Shown here: piece by piece, positions 9,620 through 18,666 of the stretch | Layout: every line of letters starts with the position of its first letter | Numbering within the stretch: position 1 is the first letter of the stretch | Source of the DNA: Pseudomonas sp. NKUCC02_KPG | Lineage (GTDB): Bacteria; Pseudomonadota; Gammaproteobacteria; Pseudomonadales; Pseudomonadaceae | Assembly (NCBI RefSeq): GCF_019345465.1 | Contig: NZ_JAHKRC010000008.1 | Span: forward strand, 124,001-188,000 | Length of the DNA stretch: 64,000 bases | Direction of reading: 5' to 3' | Translations under genes and position numbers: made by a program | The notes under the pieces: generated by a model | The model's database searches: none | What the model saw: the letters and a program-made list of their open reading frames with translations, nothing else | What the model was told of the DNA's origin: nothing

Positions 9620-9757
9620 GTTGTGCCGTTGGTGCTGCGCTCCGTGGCCCGTATAATCCCCGGCTCGCCTCAATCCAGTCTTTGTGAGCCTCATGTCAGC
9701 GATTTTTCAAAACACTGCCCGTCAGCTGTGCAATCCCCATTGGTCGGGAGCGTGCGC

Positions 9758-10366
9758 GTGATTCTTCCTGAAATTCATGAGTTCCTGGGCTGCCGCACGC
9801 CTGACGGCTGGATCGCAGCGGCATTGGCCGATCAGGAAACCTTGCTGATCGATCACAAAAACTGTGAGTTCAAGGCTGCCAGCACGGCCCTTAGCCTGAT
9901 TGCCAAGTACCACTCCCATGTTGACCTGATCAACATGATGTCGCGTCTGGCCCGTGAAGAGCTGGTGCATCACGAGCAAGTCATGCGCCTGATGAAAAGG
10001 CGCAAGATCGAACTGCGTCAGCTGTCGGCCGGGCGCTATGCCTCGGGGTTGCGCAAAGTGGTGCGCAACCATGAACCGGTCAAGCTGGTGGATACGCTGG
10101 TCGTGGGCGCGTTTATCGAAGCCCGCAGTTGCGAGCGTTTCGAAGCATTGGTGCCTCATTTGGACGAAGAACTCGGCAAGTTCTATTTTGGTTTGCTCAA
10201 GAGCGAGGCCCGGCATTTTCAGGGCTATCTGAAACTGGCCTATCAGTATGGCGACGCCAAGGATATTGCCCAGGTCATCGAGCGGGTGAGGGCGGCGGAG
10301 CAGGAGTTGATCGAGTCCCCGGATGTTGAATTCCGCTTCCACAGTGGTGTGCCAACCCAAGCATGA
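9758..10366 (+). CDS. miaE: tRNA-(ms2io6A) hydroxylase MiaE
   Basis: Di-iron monooxygenase that hydroxylates the isopentenyl side chain of 2-methylthio-N6-isopentenyl-adenosine at position 37 of tRNAs. Ferritin-like carboxylate/His motifs are seen in REELVHHEQV and SEARHFQGY. I place the start at GTG 9758 (VILPEIHEFLG), which gives 202 residues, the size of the Pseudomonas family; the longer open frame from 9584 has an implausible N-terminus. Transcription is probably its own, since the upstream gene is divergent. A long REP-like palindrome follows. Confidence 0.92.
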   Translation: MILPEIHEFLGCRTPDGWIAAALADQETLLIDHKNCEFKAASTALSLIAKYHSHVDLINMMSRLAREELVHHEQVMRLMKRRKIELRQLSAGRYASGLRKVVRNHEPVKLVDTLVVGAFIEARSCERFEALVPHLDEELGKFYFGLLKSEARHFQGYLKLAYQYGDAKDIAQVIERVRAAEQELIESPDVEFRFHSGVPTQA

Positions 10367-10370
10367 GTCC

Positions 10371-10516
10371 TGTAGTCGCTGCCGAGGAACGACGGCTGCG
10401 ATCGATTGCGAAGAAATCGAAAAGCCTGAATCCGCGATTTAACAGAAAGACCGCGATTTCAGGTTTTTCGACGGCTGCGCCGCCGATCGCAGCCTCGTTC
10501 CTCGGCAGCGACTACA
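10371..10516. repeat. Long REP-like palindrome, family 2 (copy 1)
   Basis: Arms at 10371-10404 and 10484-10516 are complementary over 33 bases except for one inserted C, each containing GTCGCTGCCGAGGAACGA or its complement. The pairing continues imperfectly inward (TCGAAAAGCCTGAAT with ATTTCAGGTTTTTCGA). It lies between miaE and the efflux regulator. A related, shorter copy is at 50193-50281. Confidence 0.85.
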
Positions 10517-10546
10517 GAAAAGATGAGTGCTTACAGCCAGATAGAT

Positions 10547-10618
10547 AGCTGCCTAATTATCGGCTTGACATTAGCTGCCTAGACAGTAATATTTAGAAAC
10601 ATTACTGCCTAGGCAGCT
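10547..10618 (+). promoter_or_regulatory. Promoter and probable MarR operators of the efflux operon
   Basis: A near-consensus promoter, TTGACA (10565-10570) with a 16-bp spacer to TAATAT (10587-10592), is embedded in repeated palindromes. AGCTGCCTAGACAGTAAT (10573-10590) and ATTACTGCCTAGGCAGCT (10601-10618) are complements with one mismatch, and each has the self-complementary core CTGCCTAGGCAG. A third half-site, AGCTGCCTA, starts at 10547. Repression by the MarR protein encoded 14 bp downstream is the obvious inference. Confidence 0.75.
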
Positions 10619-10631
10619 TCCTGGTGCCCTG

Positions 10632-11105
10632 ATGAAGCATTTCCATCCCGATAACTTCCAAAATTGCACCCTGGGCATGCTCCTGGGGCGCACGGCCATG
10701 CTCAAGGACCGGATCATCGACCGCCATATGGAGCCTTACGGCATCACGGCGGCGCAGTTCAAGGTTCTGATCATCATGGCCCAGTACGACGTCGATACCC
10801 CGGCCGAACTCTGCCGCCACCTGTCTCTGGACAGTGGCTCGATGACCCGCATGCTTGACCGTCTCGAGCAAAAAAATCTGTTGATGCGCCAGCGTTCCGA
10901 AGCCGATCGGCGGCAGGTGCGGCTGGTGTTGACCGACGACGGGCAGGCGCTGGCCAGCCAATTGCCGCAGATTGGCGCTGACGCGATGAATCAGCTGGCA
11001 AGCGCCATTAGCCCGCAAGAGTTGCAAAGCCTGGAACAGATCCTCAAGAAAATACTGCTGGCAGCGGGTGATCCGATCACTGTCATGCGTTTAGGTGAAA
11101 AATGA
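10632..11105 (+). CDS. MarR family transcriptional regulator of the efflux operon
   Basis: 157-residue winged-helix protein. The helix-turn-helix and wing lie at about residues 45-105 (LCRHLSLDSGSMTRMLDRLE, then RQRSEADRRQVRLVLTDDG, the classic MarR wing motif). Its stop overlaps the start of the outer-membrane factor gene by four bases (ATGA), so it is the first gene of the pump operon and probably autoregulates through the palindromes upstream. The arrangement corresponds to P. aeruginosa PA5157-PA5160. The ligand is unknown; EmrR-type MarR proteins respond to hydrophobic or phenolic compounds. Confidence 0.92.
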   Translation: MKHFHPDNFQNCTLGMLLGRTAMLKDRIIDRHMEPYGITAAQFKVLIIMAQYDVDTPAELCRHLSLDSGSMTRMLDRLEQKNLLMRQRSEADRRQVRLVLTDDGQALASQLPQIGADAMNQLASAISPQELQSLEQILKKILLAAGDPITVMRLGEK

Positions 11106-12577
11106 GCCATATAACGCTGCGTACAGGCCTGAGCCTGGTTTTTACGTCGATGGTACTGGCGGGTTGCGCCAGCTATAGCGGTCTGAACACCGTGGGCGTG
11201 AGCCAGGAGGCGAAAAACCTCAAGGCCGCCCAGTCGCTCAACGGCATTACGGTTACACCCGCAGCCTGGCCAGAAAAAGACTGGTGGAAGCGTTTGGGGG
11301 ACGGGCAGCTGGACGGCCTGATTCAAGAAGCCTTGCGCGACAGCCCGGACATGCAAATAGCCAGTGCTCGTGCGCATCAGGCGACTGCTGCGGCCGGTGC
11401 GGCCAATGCCGCACGGATGCCGACCCTGGATGCCGAAGCCGATGTCTCTCGTTCGCGCTTGTCGCGTTCTCAAGATCCGACCGGGCAGGGTGGTCGATAC
11501 GACACCTTGCGCGATGCCAGTCTGACGTTTAATTACACGTTCGATCTGTGGGGCGGCCAGCGTGATGCCTGGGAGGCAGCGTTGGGCGAAGCCCGCGCGG
11601 CCGAAGTCGACAGCCAGGCCGCAAGCCTGACTCTGGCCGCTGATGTGGCGCGGGGTTACAGCAGCCTCGGGCATGCCTTTGTCGTCCGTGATCTGGCCAA
11701 GGATGACCTGGAGCGTACTGGCAAATTGCTCGACCTGAGCAAGCGTCGTCTGCAAGCCGGCATCGACAGCCACTACCAGTTTCAGCAAACCGAAAGCCTT
11801 GAGGCCAGTTCTCAGGAGCAGTTGATCAGCGCTGAAAAACAACTCAAAAGTGCACGCATCGCGCTTGCGGTATTGCTGGGCAAGGGGCCGGATCGCGGAG
11901 TTGATATTGCTCGTCCGAAGATTCTGGCGCCGAGCGCCGTGGCGTTGCCGAGCACCCTGCCGGCTGAGCTGTTGGGTCGTCGCCCGGATCTGGTGGCGGC
12001 GCGCTGGCGAGTAGAGGCGGCAAGCAAAAATATTGCGGTGGCCAAGACGCGCTTTTATCCCAATCTCAACTTGAGTGCGGCGGCAGGCACTCAGTCGCTG
12101 TTGGGGGATGCGTTGTTCGGGTCTGCCAGTCGCTTTCTCAATATTGCCCCGGCCATTTCGCTGCCGATCTTTGATGGCGGGCGTTTGCGCGCCGGGCTGG
12201 ATGCCGAGGATGCCAATTACGATCTGGCTGTCGCGCAGTACAACAAGATACTCGTGGGCGCCTTGGGCGATGTCAGTAACACCCTGGCTCAACTGAGTGC
12301 CGTGGGGCAGCAAATCAACGCCCAGCAGCGGGCAACCGATATCGCTCAGGATTCGTTCAATACCGTGTTGCAGCGCTATGGCTCCGGTGTCGGTAACTAC
12401 CTGGACGTGCTCAGCATTGAGCAGCAACTGCTTCTGGCCCAGCGTCAGCTGGCGGACCTGAATGCCGAGCAGATCGACCTTTCGATACAACTGATGCAAG
12501 CCCTGGGCGGTGGATTTGAGCCCGGCAATACGGCCGAGGCCGTTCCCTCTCAAGTCCTTGTTGGCAGAATTATTTAG
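11102..12577 (+). CDS. Outer-membrane efflux lipoprotein, OprM/NodT family
   Basis: 491-residue TolC-like channel subunit. A lipoprotein signal with lipobox LAGC puts the acylated cysteine at residue 22. Two outer-membrane-efflux domains follow, with the repeated long-helix pattern and the typical GRRPDLVAARWRVEAA segment near residue 300 and FDGGRLRAGLD near 355. It would form the exit duct for the HlyD adaptor and DHA2 permease encoded directly downstream. Start and stop spacing (4-bp overlap before, 9 bp after) support one operon. Confidence 0.93.
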   Translation: MSHITLRTGLSLVFTSMVLAGCASYSGLNTVGVSQEAKNLKAAQSLNGITVTPAAWPEKDWWKRLGDGQLDGLIQEALRDSPDMQIASARAHQATAAAGAANAARMPTLDAEADVSRSRLSRSQDPTGQGGRYDTLRDASLTFNYTFDLWGGQRDAWEAALGEARAAEVDSQAASLTLAADVARGYSSLGHAFVVRDLAKDDLERTGKLLDLSKRRLQAGIDSHYQFQQTESLEASSQEQLISAEKQLKSARIALAVLLGKGPDRGVDIARPKILAPSAVALPSTLPAELLGRRPDLVAARWRVEAASKNIAVAKTRFYPNLNLSAAAGTQSLLGDALFGSASRFLNIAPAISLPIFDGGRLRAGLDAEDANYDLAVAQYNKILVGALGDVSNTLAQLSAVGQQINAQQRATDIAQDSFNTVLQRYGSGVGNYLDVLSIEQQLLLAQRQLADLNAEQIDLSIQLMQALGGGFEPGNTAEAVPSQVLVGRII

Positions 12578-12586
12578 GTACTCGTC

Positions 12587-13792
12587 ATGGCTACTGTGCA
12601 AACACCGAATGAAACGCAAAACACCCAGGACGCGGGTAATCAGCGCAAGCGCAAGCTCTTGCTCAGTGGCCTGGCGATTCTGGTCATCCTGGCAGGCCTG
12701 GGTGTCTGGGGCTGGGAAGAATTTTATGGTCGCTGGAATGAAAGCACCGACGATGCCTATGTAAATGGCAACGTGGTTGAAATCACGCCTCTTGTCACCG
12801 GTACGGTGGTGAGTATTGGTGCGGATGATGGCGATCTGGTTCATGAGGGCCAGGTGCTGCTTAATTTCGATCCGAGCGATGCGCAGGTGGGCCTGCAAAG
12901 CGCCGAGGCCAACCTGGCGCGTACCGTGCGCCAGGTTCGTGGTCTGTTCAGTGACGTGAAGGGCATGAAGGCCCAGGTGGCTGCGCAGAAGGTCGAAGTG
13001 CAAAAGAACCAGGACAACTACAACCGCCGGAAAAGTCTGGCGGCTGGCGGGGCAATTTCCCAAGAAGAGCTGTCCCATGCCCGGGATGACCTGTCTTCAG
13101 CGCAAAGCGCCCTGCGCAATGCCGAACAAAAACTCGATACCACCCGTGCGCTGGTCGATAACACCTCGGTGGCCAACCACCCGGATGTGAAAGCTGCTGC
13201 AGCTCAGTTGCGTCAGGCTTACCTGGCAAACGCCCGTTCCACCCTGATTGCTCCGGTCACCGGGTATGTGGCCAAGCGCACTGTTCAGTTGGGTCAGCGG
13301 GTTCAGCCGGGCACCGCGTTGATGGCGGTCATTCCGCTGAATCAGCTGTGGATTGATGCCAACTTCAAGGAAACCCAGCTGCACAAGATGCGCATCGGTC
13401 AGCCGGTGGACATTGAATCGGATATCTATGGCAGCAGCGTGAAATACAGCGGCACCATCGACAGCATCGGTGCCGGGACGGGCAGCGCATTTGCCCTGCT
13501 GCCTGCGCAAAATGCCACGGGTAACTGGATCAAGATCGTGCAGCGTGTGCCGGTGCGTATCCACATCAATGCCGGTGAGCTGGCTGCACATCCGCTGCGT
13601 GTTGGTTTGTCGACAACGGTTGATGTGAACCTGCGTGACCAGAGCGGCCCGGTGCTGGCCCAGCAACCGCCGCAAAAAGCCTCGTTCACCACCCATGTCT
13701 ATGCGCAGCAATTGGCCGAGGCCGAAGCCCTGATCACGCGTTTGATTGACAGCAACAGCGCTGCAACAGGCGATATGGCCGCCCAACGCTGA
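12587..13792 (+). CDS. emrA: HlyD-family periplasmic adaptor, EmrA-like
   Basis: Membrane-fusion protein of 401 residues bridging the inner-membrane permease and the outer-membrane channel. It has one N-terminal membrane anchor (about 24-43), the biotin-lipoyl-like half DDAYVNGNVVEITPLVTG, a long alpha-helical hairpin (about 105-200), the second lipoyl half (ANARSTLIAPVTGYV) and a beta-barrel domain. This domain order is that of EmrA. It lies 9 bp after the outer-membrane factor and 63 bp before the DHA2 permease. Substrate range is unknown; EmrAB pumps expel hydrophobic uncouplers and some antibiotics. Confidence 0.92.
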   Translation: MATVQTPNETQNTQDAGNQRKRKLLLSGLAILVILAGLGVWGWEEFYGRWNESTDDAYVNGNVVEITPLVTGTVVSIGADDGDLVHEGQVLLNFDPSDAQVGLQSAEANLARTVRQVRGLFSDVKGMKAQVAAQKVEVQKNQDNYNRRKSLAAGGAISQEELSHARDDLSSAQSALRNAEQKLDTTRALVDNTSVANHPDVKAAAAQLRQAYLANARSTLIAPVTGYVAKRTVQLGQRVQPGTALMAVIPLNQLWIDANFKETQLHKMRIGQPVDIESDIYGSSVKYSGTIDSIGAGTGSAFALLPAQNATGNWIKIVQRVPVRIHINAGELAAHPLRVGLSTTVDVNLRDQSGPVLAQQPPQKASFTTHVYAQQLAEAEALITRLIDSNSAATGDMAAQR

Positions 13793-13855
13793 TTCGCCAA
13801 TCCATGAGCCTCGCCGCACCGGCGAGGCTGCATCCCCGGCTTTAAAGGATTTGCG

Positions 13856-15385
13856 ATGAGTACAAACGCGTCTTTTACCCCTCCCAGCTTGGTAATGGCC
13901 ACTATTGGTCTGTCGCTTGCAACCTTTATGCAGGTGCTCGATACGACCATCGCCAACGTCGCCTTGCCCACCATCTCCGGCAACCTTGGGGTGAGTTCTG
14001 AGCAGGGCACGTGGGTGATTACTTCATTTGCGGTCAGTAACGCGATTGCCTTGCCCCTGACAGGCTGGCTGAGTCGCCGTTTTGGCGAAGTGAAGCTGTT
14101 TTTGTGGGCCACAATCCTGTTCGTGCTGGCCTCGTTCTTGTGCGGTATTTCGACCTCGATGCCTGAACTGGTCGGGTTTCGGGTGCTGCAAGGGTTGGTG
14201 GCCGGGCCGCTGTATCCCATGACGCAAACCCTGTTGATTGCGGTGTACCCACCTGCGAAACGGGGGATGGCATTGGCATTGCTGGCGATGGTCACGGTGG
14301 TTGCGCCCATTGCGGGTCCCATTCTGGGTGGCTGGATCACAGACAGTTACAGCTGGCCCTGGATCTTCTTCATCAATATCCCGATCGGTATCTTCGCGGT
14401 GATGGTGGTTCGCCAGCAACTGAAGTCCCGCCCCGTGGTGATCACCCGTCAGCCGATGGACTATGTGGGGTTGATTACCCTGATCATTGGTGTAGGCGCG
14501 CTGCAGATCGTACTCGACAAGGGCAATGATCTGGACTGGTTCGAGTCCAACTTCATCCTTTTGGGCAGCGCATTGTCGGTAGTAGCACTGGCGGCTTTCA
14601 TCATTTGGGAAATGACCGACAAGCATCCGATCGTCAACTTGCGCCTGTTTGCCCACCGTAACTTTCGCATCGGCACCATTGTGCTGGTGTTGGGGTATGC
14701 CGGGTTCTTCGGCATCAATTTGATTTTGCCGCAATGGCTGCAGACGCAGATGGGCTACACCGCGACCTGGGCGGGTTTGGCTGTGGCACCGATCGGGATC
14801 TTGCCGGTGTTGATGTCGCCGTTTGTGGGCAAGTACGCGCATAAATTCGATTTGCGCTTGCTGGCTGGCCTGGCGTTTCTGGCTATCGGCCTGAGTTGCT
14901 TTATGCGTGCAGACTTCACCAATGAGGTGGATTTCCAGCATATCGCGATGGTGCAGCTGTTTATGGGGATTGGCGTGGCCTTGTTCTTTATGCCGACGCT
15001 GACCATTTTGATGTCGGATTTACCGCCGCATCAGATCGCCGATGGCGCTGGGCTCGCAACGTTCTTGCGGACCCTGGGGGGGAGTTTTGCGGCCTCCTTG
15101 ACCACATGGATCTGGATTCGCAGGGCGGATCAGCATCATGCCTACATGAGTGAAAGCATCAGCGCCTATGACCCGGTGACACGCCATACCTTGGAAAGCC
15201 TGGGGGGTGCCAGTACGCCTGCCTACGCTCAGATGGATAAGATTCTGACCAGTCAGGCGTATATGTTTTCCACCGTGGACTACTTCACCATGATGGGCTG
15301 GCTGTTTATGGGGTTGATTTTGTTGGTATGGCTGGCCAAGCCACCGTTTGCCGCCAAAGCGGGGCCGGCGACCAGCGGGCATTGA
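13856..15385 (+). CDS. emrB: DHA2-family MFS drug efflux permease, EmrB-like
   Basis: Proton-driven inner-membrane exporter of 509 residues with 14 predicted transmembrane segments. MFS motifs are visible: motif C-like LDTTIANVALPTI in TM1, GWLSRRFGEVKLF after TM2, and the TM5 motif APIAGPILGGWI. It ends the marR-OMF-emrA-emrB operon, so the cluster encodes a complete tripartite pump plus its repressor. A GC-rich palindrome follows the stop codon. Confidence 0.93.
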   Translation: MSTNASFTPPSLVMATIGLSLATFMQVLDTTIANVALPTISGNLGVSSEQGTWVITSFAVSNAIALPLTGWLSRRFGEVKLFLWATILFVLASFLCGISTSMPELVGFRVLQGLVAGPLYPMTQTLLIAVYPPAKRGMALALLAMVTVVAPIAGPILGGWITDSYSWPWIFFINIPIGIFAVMVVRQQLKSRPVVITRQPMDYVGLITLIIGVGALQIVLDKGNDLDWFESNFILLGSALSVVALAAFIIWEMTDKHPIVNLRLFAHRNFRIGTIVLVLGYAGFFGINLILPQWLQTQMGYTATWAGLAVAPIGILPVLMSPFVGKYAHKFDLRLLAGLAFLAIGLSCFMRADFTNEVDFQHIAMVQLFMGIGVALFFMPTLTILMSDLPPHQIADGAGLATFLRTLGGSFAASLTTWIWIRRADQHHAYMSESISAYDPVTRHTLESLGGASTPAYAQMDKILTSQAYMFSTVDYFTMMGWLFMGLILLVWLAKPPFAAKAGPATSGH

Positions 15386-15396
15386 TGTGGGCTTTT

Positions 15397-15432
15397 ACCC
15401 TCTCCCTCCGGGAGAGGGCCAGGGTGAGGGGC
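15397..15432. repeat. Intergenic palindrome of the CCCTCTCCC/GGGAGAGGG type
   Basis: CCCTCTCCC (15398-15406), a 3-base loop and GGGAGAGGG (15410-15418), followed by CCAGGGTGAGGGG. This repeat type is common between genes in many proteobacteria. It lies between the convergent emrB and lpxH ends and could stop transcription, though there is no T-tract. Confidence 0.6.
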
Positions 15433-15440
15433 TCTTGAAT

Positions 15441-16169
15441 CTAGGCTGGCGTGAAATCAAACGGCATCAGTTGCATGCCGTGCTCATCCACTTGCAGTAC
15501 CCAGCCTTGACGGTCCCAGTCGCCGAGCACAATGCGTTTGGCGGCGTGATCTGCAACCAGCAGTTTGTGGATCGCGGGACGGTGGGTATGGCCGTGAATC
15601 AAGGTGTGTACGCCAAAGTCAGCCATGATCCGGGGCACTTCCTCGGGAGTCACGTCGACGATGTCATTGGCTTTCATACGGGTCTGGACACGGCTTTCAC
15701 TGCGCAGTTTGCGCGCCAATTTATGCCGCGTGCCCAAGGGCAGGTGGCGCAGAATCCACAAAGTGATGGGGTTGCGCAGGTAGCGTCGCAGGCGCATGTA
15801 GGCTTCGTCGCGAGTGCACAGGCTGTCGCCGTGCATCAACAAAACCGGCTCGCCATAAAAGTCCGCAACACTGGGGTCTTTGATCAGGGTGCAGCCAGCC
15901 GCTTTACAAAAGGCCTGGCCAAGCAAGAAATCGCGGTTGCCGTGCATCAGAAAAATCTTGGTGCCGGTATCGCTCAGTGTTCGTAGCGCTTCACAGATCG
16001 AGCGCTGGTAGGGCGTCATCGCATCGTCGCCAATCCAGGCTTCGAAAAAATCACCCAAGATGTAGAGCGCCTGAGCCGAGCGGGCACGCCCGGTCAGGAA
16101 ATCCAGAAACGCCCGGGTTATGTCCGGGCGCTCCTCTTCCAGATGCAAATCTGAAATCAGCAGTATCAC
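15441..16169 (-). CDS. lpxH: UDP-2,3-diacylglucosamine diphosphatase LpxH
   Basis: Hydrolyses UDP-2,3-diacylglucosamine to lipid X in lipid A synthesis, at the inner face of the cytoplasmic membrane. It is a calcineurin-like phosphoesterase of 242 residues with all metal motifs: DLHLEEERP near the N-terminus, [16 protein letters not shown] and HGHTHRP near residue 195. Its start overlaps the ppiB stop by four bases. The ppiB-lpxH pairing next to glnS-cysS is the standard Pseudomonas (and E. coli-like) order. Confidence 0.95.
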   Translation of the reverse strand: MILLISDLHLEEERPDITRAFLDFLTGRARSAQALYILGDFFEAWIGDDAMTPYQRSICEALRTLSDTGTKIFLMHGNRDFLLGQAFCKAAGCTLIKDPSVADFYGEPVLLMHGDSLCTRDEAYMRLRRYLRNPITLWILRHLPLGTRHKLARKLRSESRVQTRMKANDIVDVTPEEVPRIMADFGVHTLIHGHTHRPAIHKLLVADHAAKRIVLGDWDRQGWVLQVDEHGMQLMPFDFTPA

Positions 16170-16669
16170 TCAATGATCTCTGCTTTCTCGACGATCACGT
16201 CTTCTTTAGGCACGTCCTGGTGACCGGCTTTGGAAGTCGTGGCAACACCTTTGATCTTGTCTACAACATCCTGGCCTTCAACGACTTTACCGAATACGGC
16301 ATAGCCCCAACCTTGAGCGGTTTTGCCGCTGTGGTTCAGGAAGCTGTTGTCAGCCACGTTGATGAAGAACTGGGCGGAAGCCGAATGCGGCTCCATGGTG
16401 CGAGCCATGGCCACGGTGTACTTCTCGTTTGGCAGGCCGTTGTCAGCTTCGTTCTGGATGCTTGGGCGCTTGTCTTTCTTTTCTTTCATGCCTGGCTCGA
16501 AACCGCCGCCCTGGACCATGAAGTTGCCGATTACACGGTGGAAAACGGTGTTTTCGTAGTGGCCGGCTTTAACGTATTCGATGAAGTTGGCAACGGTGAT
16601 CGGTGCTTTTTCAGCGTTCAGTTCGATCACGATGTCGCCGTGGTTGGTGCTCAGTTTTACTTTGGTCAT
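16166..16669 (-). CDS. ppiB: Peptidyl-prolyl cis-trans isomerase B (cyclophilin)
   Basis: Cytoplasmic cyclophilin-type isomerase of 167 residues. The cyclophilin core is seen: [13 protein letters not shown] (catalytic Arg and hydrophobic pocket), the SASAQFFIN stretch and [19 protein letters not shown] 16669 ([12 protein letters not shown]) is the normal PpiB start; the open frame runs 18 codons further upstream but with unrelated sequence. There is no signal peptide, which separates it from periplasmic PpiA. It is co-transcribed with lpxH and divergent from glnS. Confidence 0.95.
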   Translation of the reverse strand: MTKVKLSTNHGDIVIELNAEKAPITVANFIEYVKAGHYENTVFHRVIGNFMVQGGGFEPGMKEKKDKRPSIQNEADNGLPNEKYTVAMARTMEPHSASAQFFINVADNSFLNHSGKTAQGWGYAVFGKVVEGQDVVDKIKGVATTSKAGHQDVPKEDVIVEKAEIIE

Positions 16670-16946
16670 GGTCGTTATCGCTCTATCAGAGAATTCGTCG
16701 GGCCTGGGCGCGGTGACACGCACCTCAATCCCCCAGGCTGGCTGGGTAGATACAGCCGCGGGCGGAGTTTAGCGTGCCCGCACGGCATTTCGATGGTGTT
16801 TTTCCCATATGGGGACTAAAAGCCGGCATTTCAATCGCTTTGATTGAGCACCTGCTCTGTCAGTGACTTGGCGGCATCGGCTATGATAGGCGCTTTGATT
16901 TAGTCGGCCGACCCAGGCCGCGCACCCTGTTACGTTCAAGGATCCT

Positions 16947-18644
16947 ATGAGCAAGCCCACTGTCGACCCCACTCTGAATCCAAAGGCTGGCCCTGCTGTC
17001 CCGGCCAATTTCCTGCGTCCAATCGTTCAGGCGGACCTTGACTCGGGTAAATGCACACAGATCGTGACCCGCTTCCCGCCAGAGCCAAATGGCTATCTGC
17101 ACATCGGTCACGCCAAATCCATTTGTGTGAACTTTGGGTTGGCTCAGGAGTTCGGTGGCGTTACGCATTTGCGTTTTGACGACACCAACCCGGCCAAGGA
17201 AGACCAGGAATACATCGACGCCATTGAAAGCGACGTCAAATGGCTGGGCTTTGAGTGGTCTGGCGAAGTGCGTTATGCCTCCCAGTATTTCGACCAGTTG
17301 CACGAGTGGGCGATTTACCTGATCAAAGAGGGTAAGGCCTACGTTTGCGATCTGACACCCGAGCAGGCCAAGGAATACCGCGGCAGCCTGACTGAGCCTG
17401 GCAAGAACAGCCCGTTCCGCGACCGCAGTGTCGAAGAGAACCTTGATCTGTTCGCCCGCATGACGGCCGGTGAATTCGAGGACGGCAAGTGCGTACTGCG
17501 GGCCAAGATCGACATGGCCTCGCCGAACATGAACCTGCGCGACCCGATCATGTACCGCATCCGCCATGCCCACCATCACCAGACCGGTGACAAGTGGTGC
17601 ATCTACCCGAACTATGACTTCACGCACGGTCAGTCGGACGCCATCGAAGGGATCACCCATTCGATATGCACCCTGGAATTCGAAAGCCATCGCCCGTTGT
17701 ATGAGTGGTTCCTCGACAGCCTGCCAGTGCCTGCGCGCCCGCGTCAGTACGAATTCAGCCGTCTTAACCTGAACTACACCATCACCAGCAAGCGCAAGCT
17801 CAAGCAATTGGTTGACGAAAAACACGTCAATGGCTGGGATGACCCGCGCATGTCCACGCTGTCGGGTTTCCGTCGCCGTGGCTACACGCCCAAGTCGATC
17901 CGTAACTTCTGCGACATGGTCGGCACCAACCGTTCTGACGGTGTGGTTGACTTCGGCATGCTGGAATTCAGCATTCGTGACGATCTGGACCACAGCGCAC
18001 CCCGTGCCATGTGCGTACTGCGCCCGCTGAAAGTCATCATCACCAACTACCCGCAAGACAAGGTCGAAAACCTTGAATTGCCTTGTCACCCGAAAGAAGA
18101 CATGGGGGTGCGGGTATTGCCGTTCGCCCGTGAAATCTACATCGACCGTGACGACTTCATGGAAGAGCCGCCAAAAGGCTACAAGCGTCTTGAGCCTGCG
18201 GGCGAGGTGCGTTTGCGCGGCAGCTATGTGATTCGTGCTGACGAAGCGATCAAGGACGCCGATGGCAACATCGTCGAACTGCATTGCTCGTACGATCCTG
18301 AAACCCTGGGTAAAAACCCTGAAGGTCGCAAGGTCAAAGGTGTTGTGCATTGGGTGCCGGCTGCTGCCAGCGTCGAATGCGAAGTGCGTTTGTATGACCG
18401 TCTTTTCCGCTCGCCGAACCCTGAAAAGGCCGAGGATGGCGCCGGTTTCCTGGAAAACATCAACCCTGACTCGCTGCAGGTTCTTACCGGTTGTCGTGCT
18501 GAGCCCTCGCTGGGTAATGCACAGCCGGAAGACCGTTTCCAGTTCGAGCGCGAAGGTTACTTCTGCGCGGATATCAAGGACTCGAAACCCGGTCACCCGG
18601 TATTCAACCGTACCGTGACCTTGCGTGATTCGTGGGGCCAGTGA
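16947..18644 (+). CDS. glnS: Glutaminyl-tRNA synthetase
   Basis: Class I aminoacyl-tRNA synthetase charging tRNA-Gln directly; 565 residues. The HIGH motif is HIGHAKS near residue 53 after PPEPNGYL, and the KMSKS equivalent is ITSKRKL near residue 276. The catalytic domain is followed by the anticodon-binding beta-barrels. It carries a 30-residue N-terminal extension before the conserved [10 protein letters not shown], slightly longer than the E. coli enzyme (554). cysS follows after 22 bp, so the two are probably one transcript. Confidence 0.97.
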   Translation: MSKPTVDPTLNPKAGPAVPANFLRPIVQADLDSGKCTQIVTRFPPEPNGYLHIGHAKSICVNFGLAQEFGGVTHLRFDDTNPAKEDQEYIDAIESDVKWLGFEWSGEVRYASQYFDQLHEWAIYLIKEGKAYVCDLTPEQAKEYRGSLTEPGKNSPFRDRSVEENLDLFARMTAGEFEDGKCVLRAKIDMASPNMNLRDPIMYRIRHAHHHQTGDKWCIYPNYDFTHGQSDAIEGITHSICTLEFESHRPLYEWFLDSLPVPARPRQYEFSRLNLNYTITSKRKLKQLVDEKHVNGWDDPRMSTLSGFRRRGYTPKSIRNFCDMVGTNRSDGVVDFGMLEFSIRDDLDHSAPRAMCVLRPLKVIITNYPQDKVENLELPCHPKEDMGVRVLPFAREIYIDRDDFMEEPPKGYKRLEPAGEVRLRGSYVIRADEAIKDADGNIVELHCSYDPETLGKNPEGRKVKGVVHWVPAAASVECEVRLYDRLFRSPNPEKAEDGAGFLENINPDSLQVLTGCRAEPSLGNAQPEDRFQFEREGYFCADIKDSKPGHPVFNRTVTLRDSWGQ

Positions 18645-18666
18645 TCAAGTTTTGAAGGAAAAAGCC

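Noticed and set aside
10363..10548. 61-codon frame after miaE
   Set aside because: It lies within the long REP-like palindrome, so the frame is a by-product of repeat sequence.
10991..13078. 695-codon minus-strand open frame opposite the outer-membrane factor and emrA genes
   Set aside because: It spans two well-supported plus-strand genes, and its composition (many Gln, His, Arg) is that of an antisense shadow.
16881..18596. 571-codon minus-strand open frame opposite glnS
   Set aside because: Antisense of an essential gene with intact motifs; no protein features.
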